A stretch of DNA of 64,000 nt from Diploptera punctata (taxonomy: Eukaryota; Arthropoda; Insecta; Blattodea; Blaberidae): positions 1 through 64,000 of the forward strand of contig JASPKZ010001268.1 in NCBI GenBank assembly GCA_030220185.1, read 5' to 3'. The notes beneath the pieces are model-generated. The model worked only from the letters and a program-made list of their open reading frames with translations, searched no databases and was not told where the DNA came from. This document shows positions 19,298 to 30,410 of the stretch, piece by piece (positions within the stretch are counted from its first letter, which is position 1; the number at the start of each line of letters is the position of its first letter). The position numbers and the translations under genes were made by a program.

Positions 19298-20397
19298 GCG
19301 CTACATTCTAATGCCTTGCAGTTACATTTAGATTTATTTAGTCTGGTGGAGTTAAGACCATGTGGCCTTCTCTTCCACTCACCAGGACAAACATATATTA
19401 CATCAGAATATAACAATCTCAATTAACTCTAATATTAAATACTAAGTAAAAATTTGATCAAAAAGATAATATCTATTATATTACGATCTAAAATGCAACC
19501 AGTTAATGTTAGTTAAAATTAAGACTAAAACTAATAACAAAATGTATACAAGCAAGGCATATTAAATTGTCCCTGTCTAATGTATACAAAAAACAAAGAA
19601 AAATAATAAGATATAGAAAACTAATTTTACGACTATACAATATTTAAAACAAAACAAATTAAAATATTTGTTAATCTTATTTTCATAAATAATTAAATGT
19701 ATTAATAGCTAAAAGAATATTATCAGTGAGGCGTTTAAGTTAGTTTGTTATTAAATAATTCTTCAGTTTGTTTTTGAAGGATGTTATAGTTTGACAGTTT
19801 CTGACATAGGGCGGAAGGGAATTCCATGTTTTGCTAAGTGAGACCGTAAAAGATAATTAATAATATACAGTGTGATGAGGAGGGATATAAAGGACAATGT
19901 GCTGATGGGATCGAGTGTCAAGATATATGTGTGTCGGATAGTCTGATGAAGCGGCGTGATAAATAATTAGGCGATGATGTGTGAAGGATTTTACAGAGAA
20001 GGGATAGGGAATGGGCAGTTCTACGGTCTCTTAGACGAAGTCACGATAATTGTTTCAGGGACGGTGTGTAACATGGTCAAATTTGCGAATACCACAAATA
20101 AAACGTGCGCAAGAATTATGAACACGTTGAAGTCTTTGAGTGAAAATAATATTTAAGTCTGTAAAAAGAGTGTCACAATAATCAAAATGGGGCATTGGAA
20201 GTGTTTCTACTAACATTTTCCTAAGAGCGAATGGCAGACAATTTCTTACGCGATTTAATGAATGTATTATTGAGAAGACTGTTTTGCATGTATGATTTAT
20301 TTGTGTATTCCAATTTAAGTTGTTAATAAATACTCCTAGAATTTTTACTGTCTCACTATAAGGGATTTGAACTCCATTAAGTGACGCATGCGAGACT
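19298..20397 (-). mobile_element. CR1-like LINE C-terminus (minus strand)
   Basis: The minus-strand reading gives KILGVFINNLNWNTQINHTC, NCLPFALRKMLVETLPM, HFDYCDTLFTDLN, TQRLQRVHNSCARFICG and IRKFDHVTHRP, then frameshifted text with KTWNSLP and TSFKNKLKNYL. The DYCD and RLQRVHN blocks are typical of the end of CR1/L2-type reverse transcriptases. The 3' UTR (tctggtggagttaagaccat) is at the left. It is absent from P3 copy 2 (61741-61760). Confidence 0.75.
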
Positions 20398-20453
20398 AAA
20401 AATCAGATACTTTTTAGACGCGCCCTTGGTACATCTAGGCCCTGCCACCACCC

Positions 20454-20578
20454 CTTGGGATACCTCGGTCGTCATGACCATACTCCCAAGTCCTAGTTCT
20501 AGTCCTCCCTAATCTAATCTCGCGTCCACGTTCAAGGTCTCGGTCTATAAAACCAACACTCCAGGGAGAGAGTGTTGG
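20454..20578. other. Two stable stem-loops in the first segment of the GC-rich insertion
   Basis: CTTGGGA (20454-20460) pairs with TCCCAAG (20484-20490) and encloses GGTC/GACC (20467-20470 with 20476-20479). CCAACACTC (20553-20561) pairs with GAGTGTTGG (20570-20578) around an 8-base loop. A TATAAAA sequence sits at 20545-20551, directly before the second hairpin. Whether it serves as a promoter is unknown. Confidence 0.7.
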
Positions 20579-20611
20579 AGTTTTGCATTTCTCGGGCAAT
20601 TGATGAGCTAC

Positions 20612-21828
20612 ATAGTACATCAGGTCACTCAATCCTGATGACCCCACAGTTGGTCCACGGGCTCCATGAGCCTAGCCGGGAGGACTGCTGTCGCAGATCC
20701 ACCGACTATTCCCCTGTTCTGCCTCCAGGGACGTGTCCTGCAGCCGTTGTGAGACCGGCTAGGGCTACAAGCCCAACAGTGTGAGACTTTTAGTACATCC
20801 AGGTGCTCATCTCCTGGCGACCCCACAGTTTGTCGACGGGCCCGTAGGCCAAGCCAGGAACCAGTACAGTAGCTCCCCGCTGGACTGGTCCGAGCCGAGC
20901 CCTGGTGTGCCCCCAGGGACGCCTTCTGCAGCTGTTGTGGGCCAGCACGGAGCTCGCAAGCTCCAACAGATGAGCAATTAGTACGACAAGGCGCTCAACT
21001 CTTGCCTACCCCACTAATGGTTCACGAGTCCCTTGGACTTAACCGGGAGGACTGTCTAGCAGATCCACCGATCTTTCCCCCAGTGCACCAGCTGGGGACG
21101 TGTTTGTTGCTGAAGTGGGTCCAGCCTGAGCTTTTAGTACGTCAGGTCGCTCAACTCCTGACGACCTCACAGATTGTCCTTTGGGTCACTCGGTTCCAGA
21201 GTCGGCGCTAAGCCCTCCTCCAAAGACCGCGCTTCCTCCTTTACCGAGATTGACCTGGTGGTAATTCCCAGCATTACGCCCGGTATTGTCCCATCCAGCC
21301 CGTTCGCAAGACTAGGCCTAGTCGTGTAGCTGCTGTGAGGCAGCCCACTGAGCAATGTAGGCATCCAGGGAGCTCATCTCCCATGGTGCCCCCACAAAGG
21401 TCCTCGGGATAAACCAAGAGAAGGGAGCAGGCGGAACTCCACAATCTCCCACCGCCTCGCCACGACGGCCGCTGTCCCCGTTGTGGGCACGGGGCGATGA
21501 GCTTTAGTACAACAGTGCGCTCCTCTCCTGTTGACCTCACTTATGGTCCGCGAGTCCATCGGACTTGGAAGGGAGGACTGACTAGCAGATCCACCGACCT
21601 TTTCCCCACTACGCCACCGAGGGGACGCGTTTTGTTGCTGAAGTGAGACAGCACGAGCTATGTAGTGCATCAGGTCGCTCGAGTCCTGACGACCTCACAA
21701 ATGGCCCGCGGGTCCGGTCTGGACCTAGCCGGGAGGAGTGCAAGCAAACCACCGACCGTTCCCCTATCCGCCGCCCGGGGACGCGCCCTGTTGCTGTTGT
21801 GAGCACAGCTGGGGCCCGTAAACGGACC
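20612..21828. repeat. Seven diverged tandem units inside the GC-rich insertion
   Basis: Each unit opens with the GTACATC-like motif, then a hairpin with loop like GCTCAACT, then CGACC(C/T)CAC, a second hairpin near GTCC...GGAC, GGGAGGA, CCACCGA, and a GGGACG block. Stem sequences vary while pairing is kept: CATCAGG/CCTGATG, CCAGG/CCTGG, CAAG/CTTG, CGTCAGG/CCTGACG and CAACAG/CTGTTG. Divergence between units is high, so the array is not recent. Confidence 0.75.
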
Positions 21829-22484
21829 CCCTTGGTACATCACAACCCTTCTCTGGAAGAAATTACAATGTAGATTTCGGCATGTGATAGTTCCCTTGTT
21901 AGTACTATTATAGTAGTGAAAGCCGCCACCGGACTTTGTTCTTGATAATTTCTTGGCTACATTTCATCTTTTTTCTTGTTATTCAATTTCTGTTATTATT
22001 GTGCTGTGCCATGTAATTTTTGGTTTTCACTATTCCTGGGCAATCCCTGTGGATTCCATTCCAAAACTCTCTTTGGTATACCGCCTGGTTCTATTCTGAG
22101 AGCGTATCCAATCTATTACTATTTACTATATTTAATATCTTTCTGAATTTCATTTTCTGATATCCAACTTAATATATTCCCAAACCGTATGTATCATTCT
22201 CTTGGGCAGGATCTTTAAGACTCATGCGTAGAGCGAAGCTTCGAGATACTTTGACCAGCACAAAATATAATTTTGGCCAATTTGTTCGGTCAACAGTCCA
22301 TGCCTAAACCTGATGATCCAATTCCTCTCTTACAAACGAAGAATAACAGGAGAGGAATATGCCCAAACCTGATGCAAATTCCACGAAACTAATTTACAAA
22401 AATTTAGGCATCCACGTCTACTTGGAAAATTACTACAAAGAAAAACATAAAAGGAAAATGATTAATTAAAAAATTTGATTTACC

Positions 22485-22900
22485 ACTAGCACTATCGAAT
22501 CCATTGCAGCGCAGACATAAGCTCTCCATACAGCTATAAACAGATAGAATAGTTTCCAATCATTCCATCTGTAATTTACTTCCTTCAGATGTTATTAACC
22601 CACCCCATTCTTGGCCTTCCTACTGAATGATTTCCACTTTGTTTTCCAATCCCCCTCGCCCATTTTTAAATGTCCCAAAAATCCTGCCGATCAGATACTA
22701 CGAAACTTAATTCTTCATATTATATCTGGTTTTCTATCTGTTATGTAGTTTCCTCCATTCACCTGTCTATAGGCCTATGTCTCATTTTGGTCAATAGATC
22801 TTCTTATGCACTTTATTCTCAAATACCCACATTTTCTTATGTTTTAAAGTAAGAGATCTGTTTCACATCCTTTTAATACACAACTTGAAGAATTGCCATT
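22485..22900 (-). mobile_element. Old RTE-like LINE 3' end (minus strand), shared by both P3 copies
   Basis: The text cactatcgaatccattgcag, gacataagctctccat, cttggccttcctac and ttaaagtaagagatctgttt follows the order of the better-preserved tail at 57285-57760. The same relic is at 62400-62830, so it inserted before the P3 duplication. No frame survives. Confidence 0.7.
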
Positions 22901-23439
22901 TTGTATTTTATTAATTTAACATTTTTGAGAGAATTTGAGACAAGAGTCTCCGTCATGTATATCATGTGTTTCCAGAGTTGAGGATGTGAATAATTTATTT
23001 TTCTTTGTTACTGTTGAAAGTTATTTGAATTCCTACACTTCATCAAAATGTCCATAATTTGCTGTTGATATTTTACATATATAGGAAGAAAAAATTATAC
23101 AATTACCACAATAACTGTGAAAATGTACTAATCAGTTATAAAATTTTATATTTCTAGGAAACGACATTTGAAGATAAATTTGATGCAATCAAGAAAAACA
23201 ATGCAAAGGTGATGAGACTAAAAACAATAGCACATTCAAATAAACCCAGCACTATAAGTACATAAAATAATTACATGAGGAGGGAAAACTCTAGAGCAAC
23301 TGTTTGGTAAGAATATTGTAGGCTGGATGGATGCAAAAAAATGGATGATTTTATTACACAATATATACGCAGATAGTATGAATTTTATAGTGAAAACAGG
23401 TGACAAATATTAAATAATTTAACACGTATACACGTATAC

Positions 23440-24090
23440 ACGTATATATAATTTAACACATACTTATTTACACGCTGAACCATTGTTCAAGAAAACAGAA
23501 CTTCAAATAAAATAACATACAGGTTGTTTCTATATTTAATTGAACATTTCTTAAAATATGAAAAATATTACATGGCATTTAATTCTGTGTACAGCTACTA
23601 TTTTCTGCTAGTTTTCTGTTACATGGAATTGTTTACCCTTGAGGAGAAATGATACCAAATAATGTAGTAAACACCTTCATTCTCGTATTGTCATACTTAA
23701 AAAGAAGAGGTTTTCTAGAAATGTAATATAGAGATGTAAATAAAAAATCATCACTCCACATAAGCAGATATTATTATGCGTAAAATTGGATGCAGTTGTA
23801 GTTAAGGTATATGCCAATTCTGAGCTCACAGAAGTTACACATTCTGTCCAATAGAATCTTGTGGATCAATGTAGTGCATAGCTGAATCCTGCGTTAGTTT
23901 GTTTTGTTGTGTGTTGTGCTGACTTGATGCCTTTCTTGTTTTTCAGGTCATTAGTGTTAAGTGAACAATTAGATTTCCAGATAAGGACGGTTGTACAAGC
24001 AGTGATACTCCCGCTGGCCGAAAAACAGCTTAGTCCGGCAAGTACACCAGTTTCATTGTGAGTACAATCGGAGCTACCCAAGTCCGGGGG
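23440..24090. other. No recognisable feature
   Basis: AT-rich sequence mostly private to P3 copy 1. I see no gene or known repeat. Confidence 0.4.
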
Positions 24091-24179
24091 GGATATTCAC
24101 GTAATGCCTGGATATGGTATCTAATACCGACAACCCAATGTCTTGGGGTATAATAAGGCAACCTTCCCCATTTCATTTC

Positions 24180-24890
24180 AATTTCCATTGTTCTATTACT
24201 TCTAATAATATTATGTTTAACATTCATTTTTTCTCTAGTTTTCCGGTTCCGAATTTTTATTGTTTTTTCATCCATTTATGCTTCATTTAGGTCATGCCGT
24301 AATAGTTTCTTCTAAAATTGATCCTAAATATTTGAATTTTTCAACATTTTTAATTTTCACATTTTCACATTGTAATTTATCTTCATTCTCTAGTTGTGTC
24401 GTGAGATAGCTTACTTCCCATTTTAATTAAATATTTATTTCCTGAATATATTGATTTTAACAGTTTTATTGTTTTTTCATCCATTAATGCTTCTTTTAGC
24501 TCATGTCATAATAGTTACCTTGGGACAGTATCGTATGCCTTTTCCAAATCTATGTAAATTCTAGATTTTTTCACAATTTTCATAAATACTTTCATTATGG
24601 GGTTTATTACACAAATTCCTCGATAGAGCATCATTTTCCGTTTCATTTTTGTACATGAAAGTATTTAATCTGTTTTGGCATTTCTCCTCCATTTAAAATC
24701 TTTTTATATAATTTTTTTCAAAATTTTTACTAATTTTAGTCCTCCATATTTTAACATTTCAAAATGTATTCCTCCTGGTCCTGTTACCTTGTTATTTCTT
24801 CCCAATGCAATAAAGTACTGAATATCCCCTTCTGTTAATTCCCAATCTATTTCTGTATTTTGAAAAGCTTATTTTATTATTATTCCAATG
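24180..24890 (-). mobile_element. LINE reverse transcriptase domain fragment (minus strand)
   Basis: The minus-strand reading gives NTEIDWELTEGDIQYFIAL, GPGGIHFEMLKYGGLKLVK, LYRGICVINPIMKVF, IYIDLEKAYDTVPR, ELKEALMDEKTIKLLKSIYS and VEKFKYLGSILEE, in order. These are the fingers and palm of a non-LTR reverse transcriptase up to the FKYLG block. The YADD motif region appears deleted. The downstream half is also seen at 63880-64000 in P3 copy 2. Confidence 0.75.
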
Positions 24891-25094
24891 TCATGATATG
24901 CATTATTATTATAACATGTAATAATATTTCAGGTTGTTTCTGCGGCATACGGTGGACGTCCTGAGGTTCCATAATACATACAGGTACTATTTTACTTTAT
25001 AACTTTACAAATGTATGTAATTTATAATGTGTTTGAGTAAGTTAATGTTATGTGGGTGATGATTTTTTTATTTACATCTCTATATTACATTCCC

Positions 25095-25399
25095 GGGGCA
25101 CGCCGTAGCGTAGTGGTTAAGGCACTGAGCTACAAGCCGGAGAGTCGAGGGTTCAAGTCCCGTTGGGGTCAGGATTTTTAAACTGACCCAAACCCTCTGG
25201 CGGCACTATGACCCTGGGGTCGACTCAGCCTCTAACGGAAATGAGTACCAGACGCTTGTTCTGGGGGTAAAGGCGGCCGTCACGCAGGGCTGACAACCCG
25301 GCTGACATAAAGTGCCGATTGTCTAGAAAAAGTGGGAGCCTTAACCTCCTACTACCCCAAGGGCCTCCTGAGGCCTGTTGTGGATCACTTTTTAACTTT
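25095..25399 (+). mobile_element. SINE family B, full length, with 12-bp TSD
   Basis: Flanked by TATTACATTCCC at 25083-25094 and 25400-25411. The tRNA-like head has A-box TAGCGTAGTGGTTAAGGCAC and B-box GGGTTCAAGTCCC. The body contains tgaccctggggtcgactcag and ggctgacaacccggctgac, and the element ends cactttttaacttt. Degenerate copies lie at 33115-33375 and 44358-44575. The intact TSD and low decay suggest a recent insertion. Confidence 0.9.
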
Positions 25400-25411
25400 T
25401 ATTACATTCCC

Positions 25412-26180
25412 AGAAAACCTGCCATTTTGAAGTATCACAATTACAGCAGACGTATCATGTGTTAAGCTAATTACCGACGTGAAGATGAATGTGGTGCACT
25501 GCATTTGTATTGAGAACCTTTGAATTCTATTCTGTGAAAATTGATGTCTAGTGACAAAGAATTAAAATGACAGCTGTACTCGGAAATTAGCTCCCGTGTA
25601 GGCCTAATATTTGTTTCTTTCTTCAAGAAATTTTCAATTGTATATAAAATAATCTGTATGTCATTTTATTTCAAGTTGTGTTTTCTTGAGCAACGGTAGG
25701 ATACATACATAATCTGCACTGTAAGTGTAACTCTTGTTTAAATATTAAGTTTATATTCAGTTGACATAATATTTTGGAAACGTAATTTTTCCAAGTCAAT
25801 TTTATACCAAGGTCCTCTATTTTCTGTATTTATAATTCATAATACCTGTCTTTGGAATTTTTTGAAAATATTAATTTTTATTCTTTGCTTTACAGAAGAA
25901 TGCTAAGAATGTACATAAAAGGTAAATTTATCCAACAGCATATGCAGTTGGCCGAAGTTTGGTGTGGAAACAAGACAGCAAGTGTAGAACTGCTTGTGGT
26001 CCGAACAGCAAATCATGGTGCTTTGCTCTGTTAAGTAAATGGAACCGTGTGACTGAGTGTTACTGGAGCACTTCTAATTTCATGCTGTTATCGTGTTGTC
26101 AGATCTTACTTTTATTATTGACCACTTTGTCGTTTAGTTTCTAACATTTCTGTATTTGAATGTAACAAATTATCAATTAA
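25412..26180. other. No recognisable feature
   Basis: AT-rich. Two short overlapping frames at about 25850-26140 lack any family resemblance. Confidence 0.4.
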
Positions 26181-26191
26181 GACAACCTCAA

Positions 26192-26530
26192 GGCGGCTCC
26201 GTGGCGCAGGTAATTAGACGCTCGTCTTTCACCGCTGGGGCCCCGAGATCGAGTCTCGGTCACTCCATGTGGGTTTCGCGGTGGACGAAACGGAGCTTGG
26301 GCTGATTTTTCTCGTGGTTTCTCTCGTTTCCCCTTCCACAAATTTCATCCCACTATTTCTCCATACCCATCTCATCCATTTCGTTTCAATGCATCAATTT
26401 CGTTCATCCGCTCTGTGACGGTCGTTCACAGACCTCTATGAATATAGGAGATTCATCTCATCTCATTCCTCGACCCGCCTCTGAGTTGGACACGAGTTCA
26501 GGATATTTATTTATTTATTTATTTTACAAA
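26192..26530 (+). mobile_element. SINE family C, full length, with TSD
   Basis: Flanked by ACAACCTCAA (26182-26191) and ACAATCTCAA (26531-26540). The tRNA-like head has A-box CTCCGTGGCGCAGGTAATTA and a B-box-like AGATCGAGTCTC. The body has gtggacgaaacggagcttgg and ends in an ATTT repeat tail. A second full copy lies on the minus strand at 57912-58204. Confidence 0.85.
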
Positions 26531-26540
26531 ACAATCTCAA

Positions 26541-27090
26541 CGGTGTTTCAGAATGGATTATAAAAGTTATGATAGTTCTTAGCACAGAGTATTTAATGCT
26601 CTTTAGTAGTTCACAGTTTGCCAGGAGATGGCAGAAGAAGACACCAGCCAATATAAATATTATTCATTATTTGAAACAGATGGCGCAGGAGTTCCATCAC
26701 ATGCATAGAAAACCCAGCGCATGACTGTTGACTCTCCTTGTATATAATTACGCATTGGGTAGTTCTCTATTGTGATTACGTTGTTCGCGCCTTAAAAAAT
26801 TGTTATCGGATCAGAAACTAAGGTAATTCAATACAACACTTGTAAAGTGAGAGAAAGTGACACAAACTAGAAACGGGTCTCCTGTCATTGTTGCACCAAC
26901 AAAATTAAAGGCAAGTAATTGATACTTCAGGCATTGCTATAAACTGAACAAATTAACAGCCGCTGAAGTTAGAAGTGCATTGTGCGCATGTTTGATGCGA
27001 TTTTTGTTTTGTATCAGTTTCTGTGTTGGCATATATGTCTCTACAAAGAACTGAATGTCTCGCCATTTATGTTTTAATTACCTTTTTATG
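26541..27090. other. No recognisable feature
   Basis: No gene or recurrent repeat seen. Confidence 0.4.
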
Positions 27091-27093
27091 GGT

Positions 27094-27265
27094 GTCCACC
27101 TCGAGTAGCGTGCTGCCTTGTTACACAGCAGGCCCGGGTTTGATCCCCGGTCGGGACAAGTTTCCTGGGTGAGGTTTCTACGGGGTTTTTCCTCACCTGT
27201 AAGACAAATGTCAGGAAACGTTAAGGTTCAAAAGGTCCCTGAACACCATCTGACCGTCAATATAA
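27094..27265 (+). mobile_element. SINE family A, 5' part
   Basis: Head with CCTCGAGTAGCGTGCTGCC and B-box GGTTTGATCC, then the body to cctgtaagacaaatgtcagg and ctgaacaccatctgaccg. The 3' half is missing. Confidence 0.75.
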
Positions 27266-27269
27266 TATT

Positions 27270-28010
27270 TGCCTAATTAGCTTGTGTTTAGTTTAAGGTC
27301 TCTCCTGGCACATCATTATCATTATCATCATCAACTCTCATCATCAGGGCAGCGTAACCCTGCCATCCAGGTGCCCCTTCAGAAGTGGGTTTCAAGTACG
27401 CCATGCCAGGAGACAGCACCAGAAATGTCGAAATGACAACCTGGGGCATTTGGAGGGGGAAAAAAAAGGAAAAAGTCCAGTATTTAGCAGACACGAATTC
27501 TTCTAAGTTCCACAGAATCGCATTGCTCGATTTGCTGTAATGGTTAATGTAACTTCCGGTAGCTGGCTCTGCAGTCGGTGTCACCATTTTTGGGAATAAA
27601 TTCCTAAATGCTAAAAAAAATGGACGTAAACTAACTTGCCATTTCATAACCTAACAAAACAATTTACATGCATATTATTTAATAAACTATAAACTAATTT
27701 TACGTACACTAACACTAAATATGGTTTGAAATTATTTTCAAATGTTGGTAACAGCGATTTGAGAGCCACCTAGCAGATGTTATATGAAATATATCCGCAT
27801 CTCTAGAACCCGATGCACAAATTTTGTGTAATTTATAAATGTTTAAAAATCGTAAGAAATGTTTATAATATGGTTCCAAAATGTTTAAAATAGTATGAGA
27901 CGTGCTTACAAATGTATAGTGTATCAGTGGCATAAGAATGTAAGTGTAGAATTGTATCTGCCAATAATGGACCTCAGCCGAAAAAAAAAAAATTGGGTTC
28001 CAATATGTGA
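27270..28010. other. No recognised gene; possible local duplicate of 28460-28600
   Basis: Contains an interrupted (ATC)n run near 27315 and AT-rich DNA. The stretch around 27600-27715 (gacgtaaactaacttgcc, acgtacactaacac) resembles 28520-28585, which suggests an old local duplication. Confidence 0.35.
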
Positions 28011-28025
28011 TATGACTTTTAAGAT

Positions 28026-28303
28026 TCCTCAGACCAATAGCAGGATATCAAAGAACAGACAAAAAACATTACACAGAAATAAGACAACTAAAAGTAGAGG
28101 AATTAAACACAACAATAGTGAAATACAGAACAAACTGGAAAGAACACTTGGCAAGGATGACTGAGAACAGAATACCAAAAGCACCATACAGCTATTCACC
28201 ACGAGGAAGAAGAAGTTTGGGAAGACCAAAGAAAAGACGGAAAGAGCAGCAATTTGGTGCCCGAACAGGCTAATAAATAAGCCTAAACCGCGAAGAACAA
28301 GAA
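28026..28303 (+). mobile_element. LINE 3' fragment with 12-bp TSD
   Basis: Flanked by GACTTTTAAGAT at 28014-28025 and 28304-28315. The coding (RPIAGYQRTDKKHYTEIRQ, LKVEELNTTIVKYRTNWKEH, ARMTENRIPKAPYSYSPRG, RRSLGRPKKR) is the same family as 37143-37490 and ends in a GAA-rich tail. The 5' junction shows microhomology (attcctcaga is shared by target and element). Confidence 0.8.
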
Positions 28304-28319
28304 GACTTTTAAGATGCCT

Positions 28320-28830
28320 CACAAACTTCTGAATTTGACACTTAGGTCTCATTTTTAAACATTTATGGTAAGACAACACAATAATGTTCTCAATTATTTT
28401 CTCAAAGTTCTATAAAATAGCATTGCACATGCGAAAACACTTCTGGGAAATAGCACATGTCTGTGAAATCGGGTGACCAACCTTGGCAAATATTTTCCTA
28501 ACATGTTTATAAGAAATGGATATACACTAACTTGCAATCAAGAAAATTAAATAATTAATAAACCAACTTTATGTACACTAACTTATTAGGTAGTAATGTC
28601 TGGCATCCTGACTTTGCTACCCGGCAGGGATGAAAATTCAAAAAAAAGTTCACACTTGTCTGCCATGAATAGAATATTTGGAAGGAACAATTTTTCCCAC
28701 TTGTAGAATGAATTCAGCGAACGCTCAGTAGTCTGGTTAAAAATAATGGGATATATAGTTTCTCGCAGAACAAAAGTGTTTGCATGTGAAAAGTGTTTGG
28801 AAAGTAAAAACTACTATAGATATTTTTTTC
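28320..28830. other. No recognisable feature
   Basis: AT-rich. Nothing identified except the weak local duplicate of 27600-27715. Confidence 0.35.
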
Positions 28831-28839
28831 TAAAATAAC

Positions 28840-29345
28840 TTGAAATTGTGGGTCCTTGAATTATACAATTGGTATATATGTAGTCAAAATAAAATAAAGT
28901 TACAAAAAAAGGCGTTAAGACCTAAAAAGAAGGCTAAAAAACCAGTAAGCCAAAAAAGTCTAAGAAGGACGAATAAAACCCACCACTTTCTGGCCTACAA
29001 TGTACAATTAAGTTGCTCCTCGTCTTCAGACATAAAAAAAAAAAAGATTTTGCCTCAACTTGTTGTGAGCTCTAGTGATCACATACGAGCCCCTTTGGGT
29101 ATTAGGGAGTTAAGGCTCCTACCTTGAAGATGTCAACTCCCCAAAAACATGCCTGGTACTCATTCCAGTCAGAGGTTGAGATGATCCCAAGGCCATGGTG
29201 CCACCAGAAGGTTTAGGCCAGTTTACAAATCTTGACCCCATCTGGATTAGAACCTTGACATAACATCAATCGACAAGATATTACTGAAGATGAAGCTGCC
29301 AAGGCTTTGAAACTGCAGTATAATTACAAGACTCAGTGCATGGTG
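28840..29345 (+). other. Lysine-rich hypothetical exon region, P1 copy 2
   Basis: A 95-codon frame (28840-29127) carries the basic stretch LRPKKKAKKP and then SSSDHIRAPLGIRELRLLP, shared with 1-540. Conservation continues past the stop to about 29345 (gatgaagctgccaaggcttt). It may be an upstream exon of the coiled-coil/ankyrin gene. Function unknown. Confidence 0.35.
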
Positions 29346-29349
29346 AGGT

Positions 29350-30410
29350 ATGAAGCATTTTAATTTCATCTTAATTTGACAAACGTTTTTTGAGGATTTT
29401 AAAAATTCCGTGACCTAACAGAAACTTGAACCCATTTCTGAAGAAGTAAATTGCTTTGGTCCCACATTGTGGCGACGTTTTGAAGAAGGATTGGTGTCCC
29501 AAAAGAGAATTATTGGTTCAGGTTGGGTTTAGTTTTCGGTAGACCAGATTCTCTTCTTAGGGTTGGAAGTTGGTACACTGCATAGGAAAACACTTCAAAA
29601 TTACTAAAAAAAAATGTTTTCTTGTAGAAATAATTGCCACATTTATTCACTTCTTAATTTCCCAGCAGATCAAGTAAATGTAGATGGTATTATTCTTCGC
29701 CGTCAATTAAAATTAAATTATTTCCTCTTATTTTGTATCAATTATTCTTCTTGTATTAAATATTACATTTTATCAGGAGATCTCTTCTTGCTTCTATCTT
29801 TGTTGAAAGTTGTATGCAGAATGAGTAGTGTAATTCTTTTATAATTTTAAAGAACATTATTACATCACATGATGTTATTTTTAAACTCTATTGGTTAATA
29901 GTCCGTTAAATATATAAGGTTTAAATTGATTTGTTAAATACAAAAGTTAATTGTTTTAACATCCAATCAGAGTTTAGTTTACTATCATTTAAGAATATGA
30001 AGTTAGGCAGGTGTTCTTATTACAGTTATAACAGAAGGATTTATAATTTTGACAACAATGACTTAAAACATTTTTAAAAGCATTATTTACAAAACTGTTA
30101 CGTAATACAATTTCTTTAATTGTTACCGAGACATTTTTATTCAACAATAACCAACAATGAATTATTTAGATTTTTTAAAGTTATATCTAAATATTAAAAG
30201 AATTTTAAAATACGAAATTATTAACTTTAACTTTTATATTCATTATAATACTAAATCCTGCTATATTTCTTAATAATGTACCCCTAAGCAGGATGATAGG
30301 CATATGGTATTCCAATGCAGCCAATGTGCACTTCCAAAGTTCCTATAATAACTTCCAAATCAACCAAAATATCTCTTAGATAAAAATAATGAGATTGTGT
30401 TACATTACAG
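29350..30410. other. Probable intron or spacer of the P1 gene
   Basis: AT-rich with no coding signal. The last 110 bp, ending in the acceptor ttacattacAG, match the same position in P1 copy 1 (about 645-762). The middle (about 29450-30285) is private to this copy. Confidence 0.45.

Larger units (their letters stand above)
20436..21828. mobile_element. GC-rich 1393-bp insertion of hairpin-rich tandem units
   Basis: It is flanked by the perfect 13-bp duplication CCCTTGGTACATC at 20423-20435 and 21829-21841. P3 copy 2 has a single related site (gccttagtacgtc, 61781-61793) and no insertion. The interior is visibly GC-richer than its AT-rich surroundings. Motifs of the form [A/G]GTACATC at 20614, 20792, 20980, 21136, 21358, 21506 and 21664 divide it into units of 148-222 bp. 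Short frames are open in several phases, but none resembles a known protein. No poly(A), LTR or TIR is visible. I do not recognise the family. Confidence 0.8.
15430..24420 (+). repeat. Paralogous block P3, copy 1
   Basis: Matches 59750-64000 in the same order and orientation: tatgaaccgataaaagtgac (15437) against 59759, tcaggaaaatcgggatta (15724) against 60534, tttaaatgagagatctggcg (19281) against 61723, and gacaagagtctccgtcatg (22940) against 62867. Copy 1 is longer mainly because of insertions at 15940-17875, 18160-18890, 19298-20397 and 20436-21828 that copy 2 lacks. Confidence 0.9.

Noticed and set aside
20435..21806. Protein-coding genes in the GC-rich insertion
   Set aside because: Several frames on both strands are open only because stop codons are rare in GC-rich DNA. 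None shows a motif, and units do not keep a common frame.
20612..21828. CUGANGA-like cores (CTGATGA, CTGACGA) in three units of the GC-rich insertion
   Set aside because: No GAAA follows at a suitable distance on that strand, and the bases are already part of the covarying hairpin, so a hammerhead is not supported.
27600..28585. Local duplication 27600-27715 / 28460-28600
   Set aside because: Similarity is short and patchy in AT-rich DNA; not strong enough to report as a finding.
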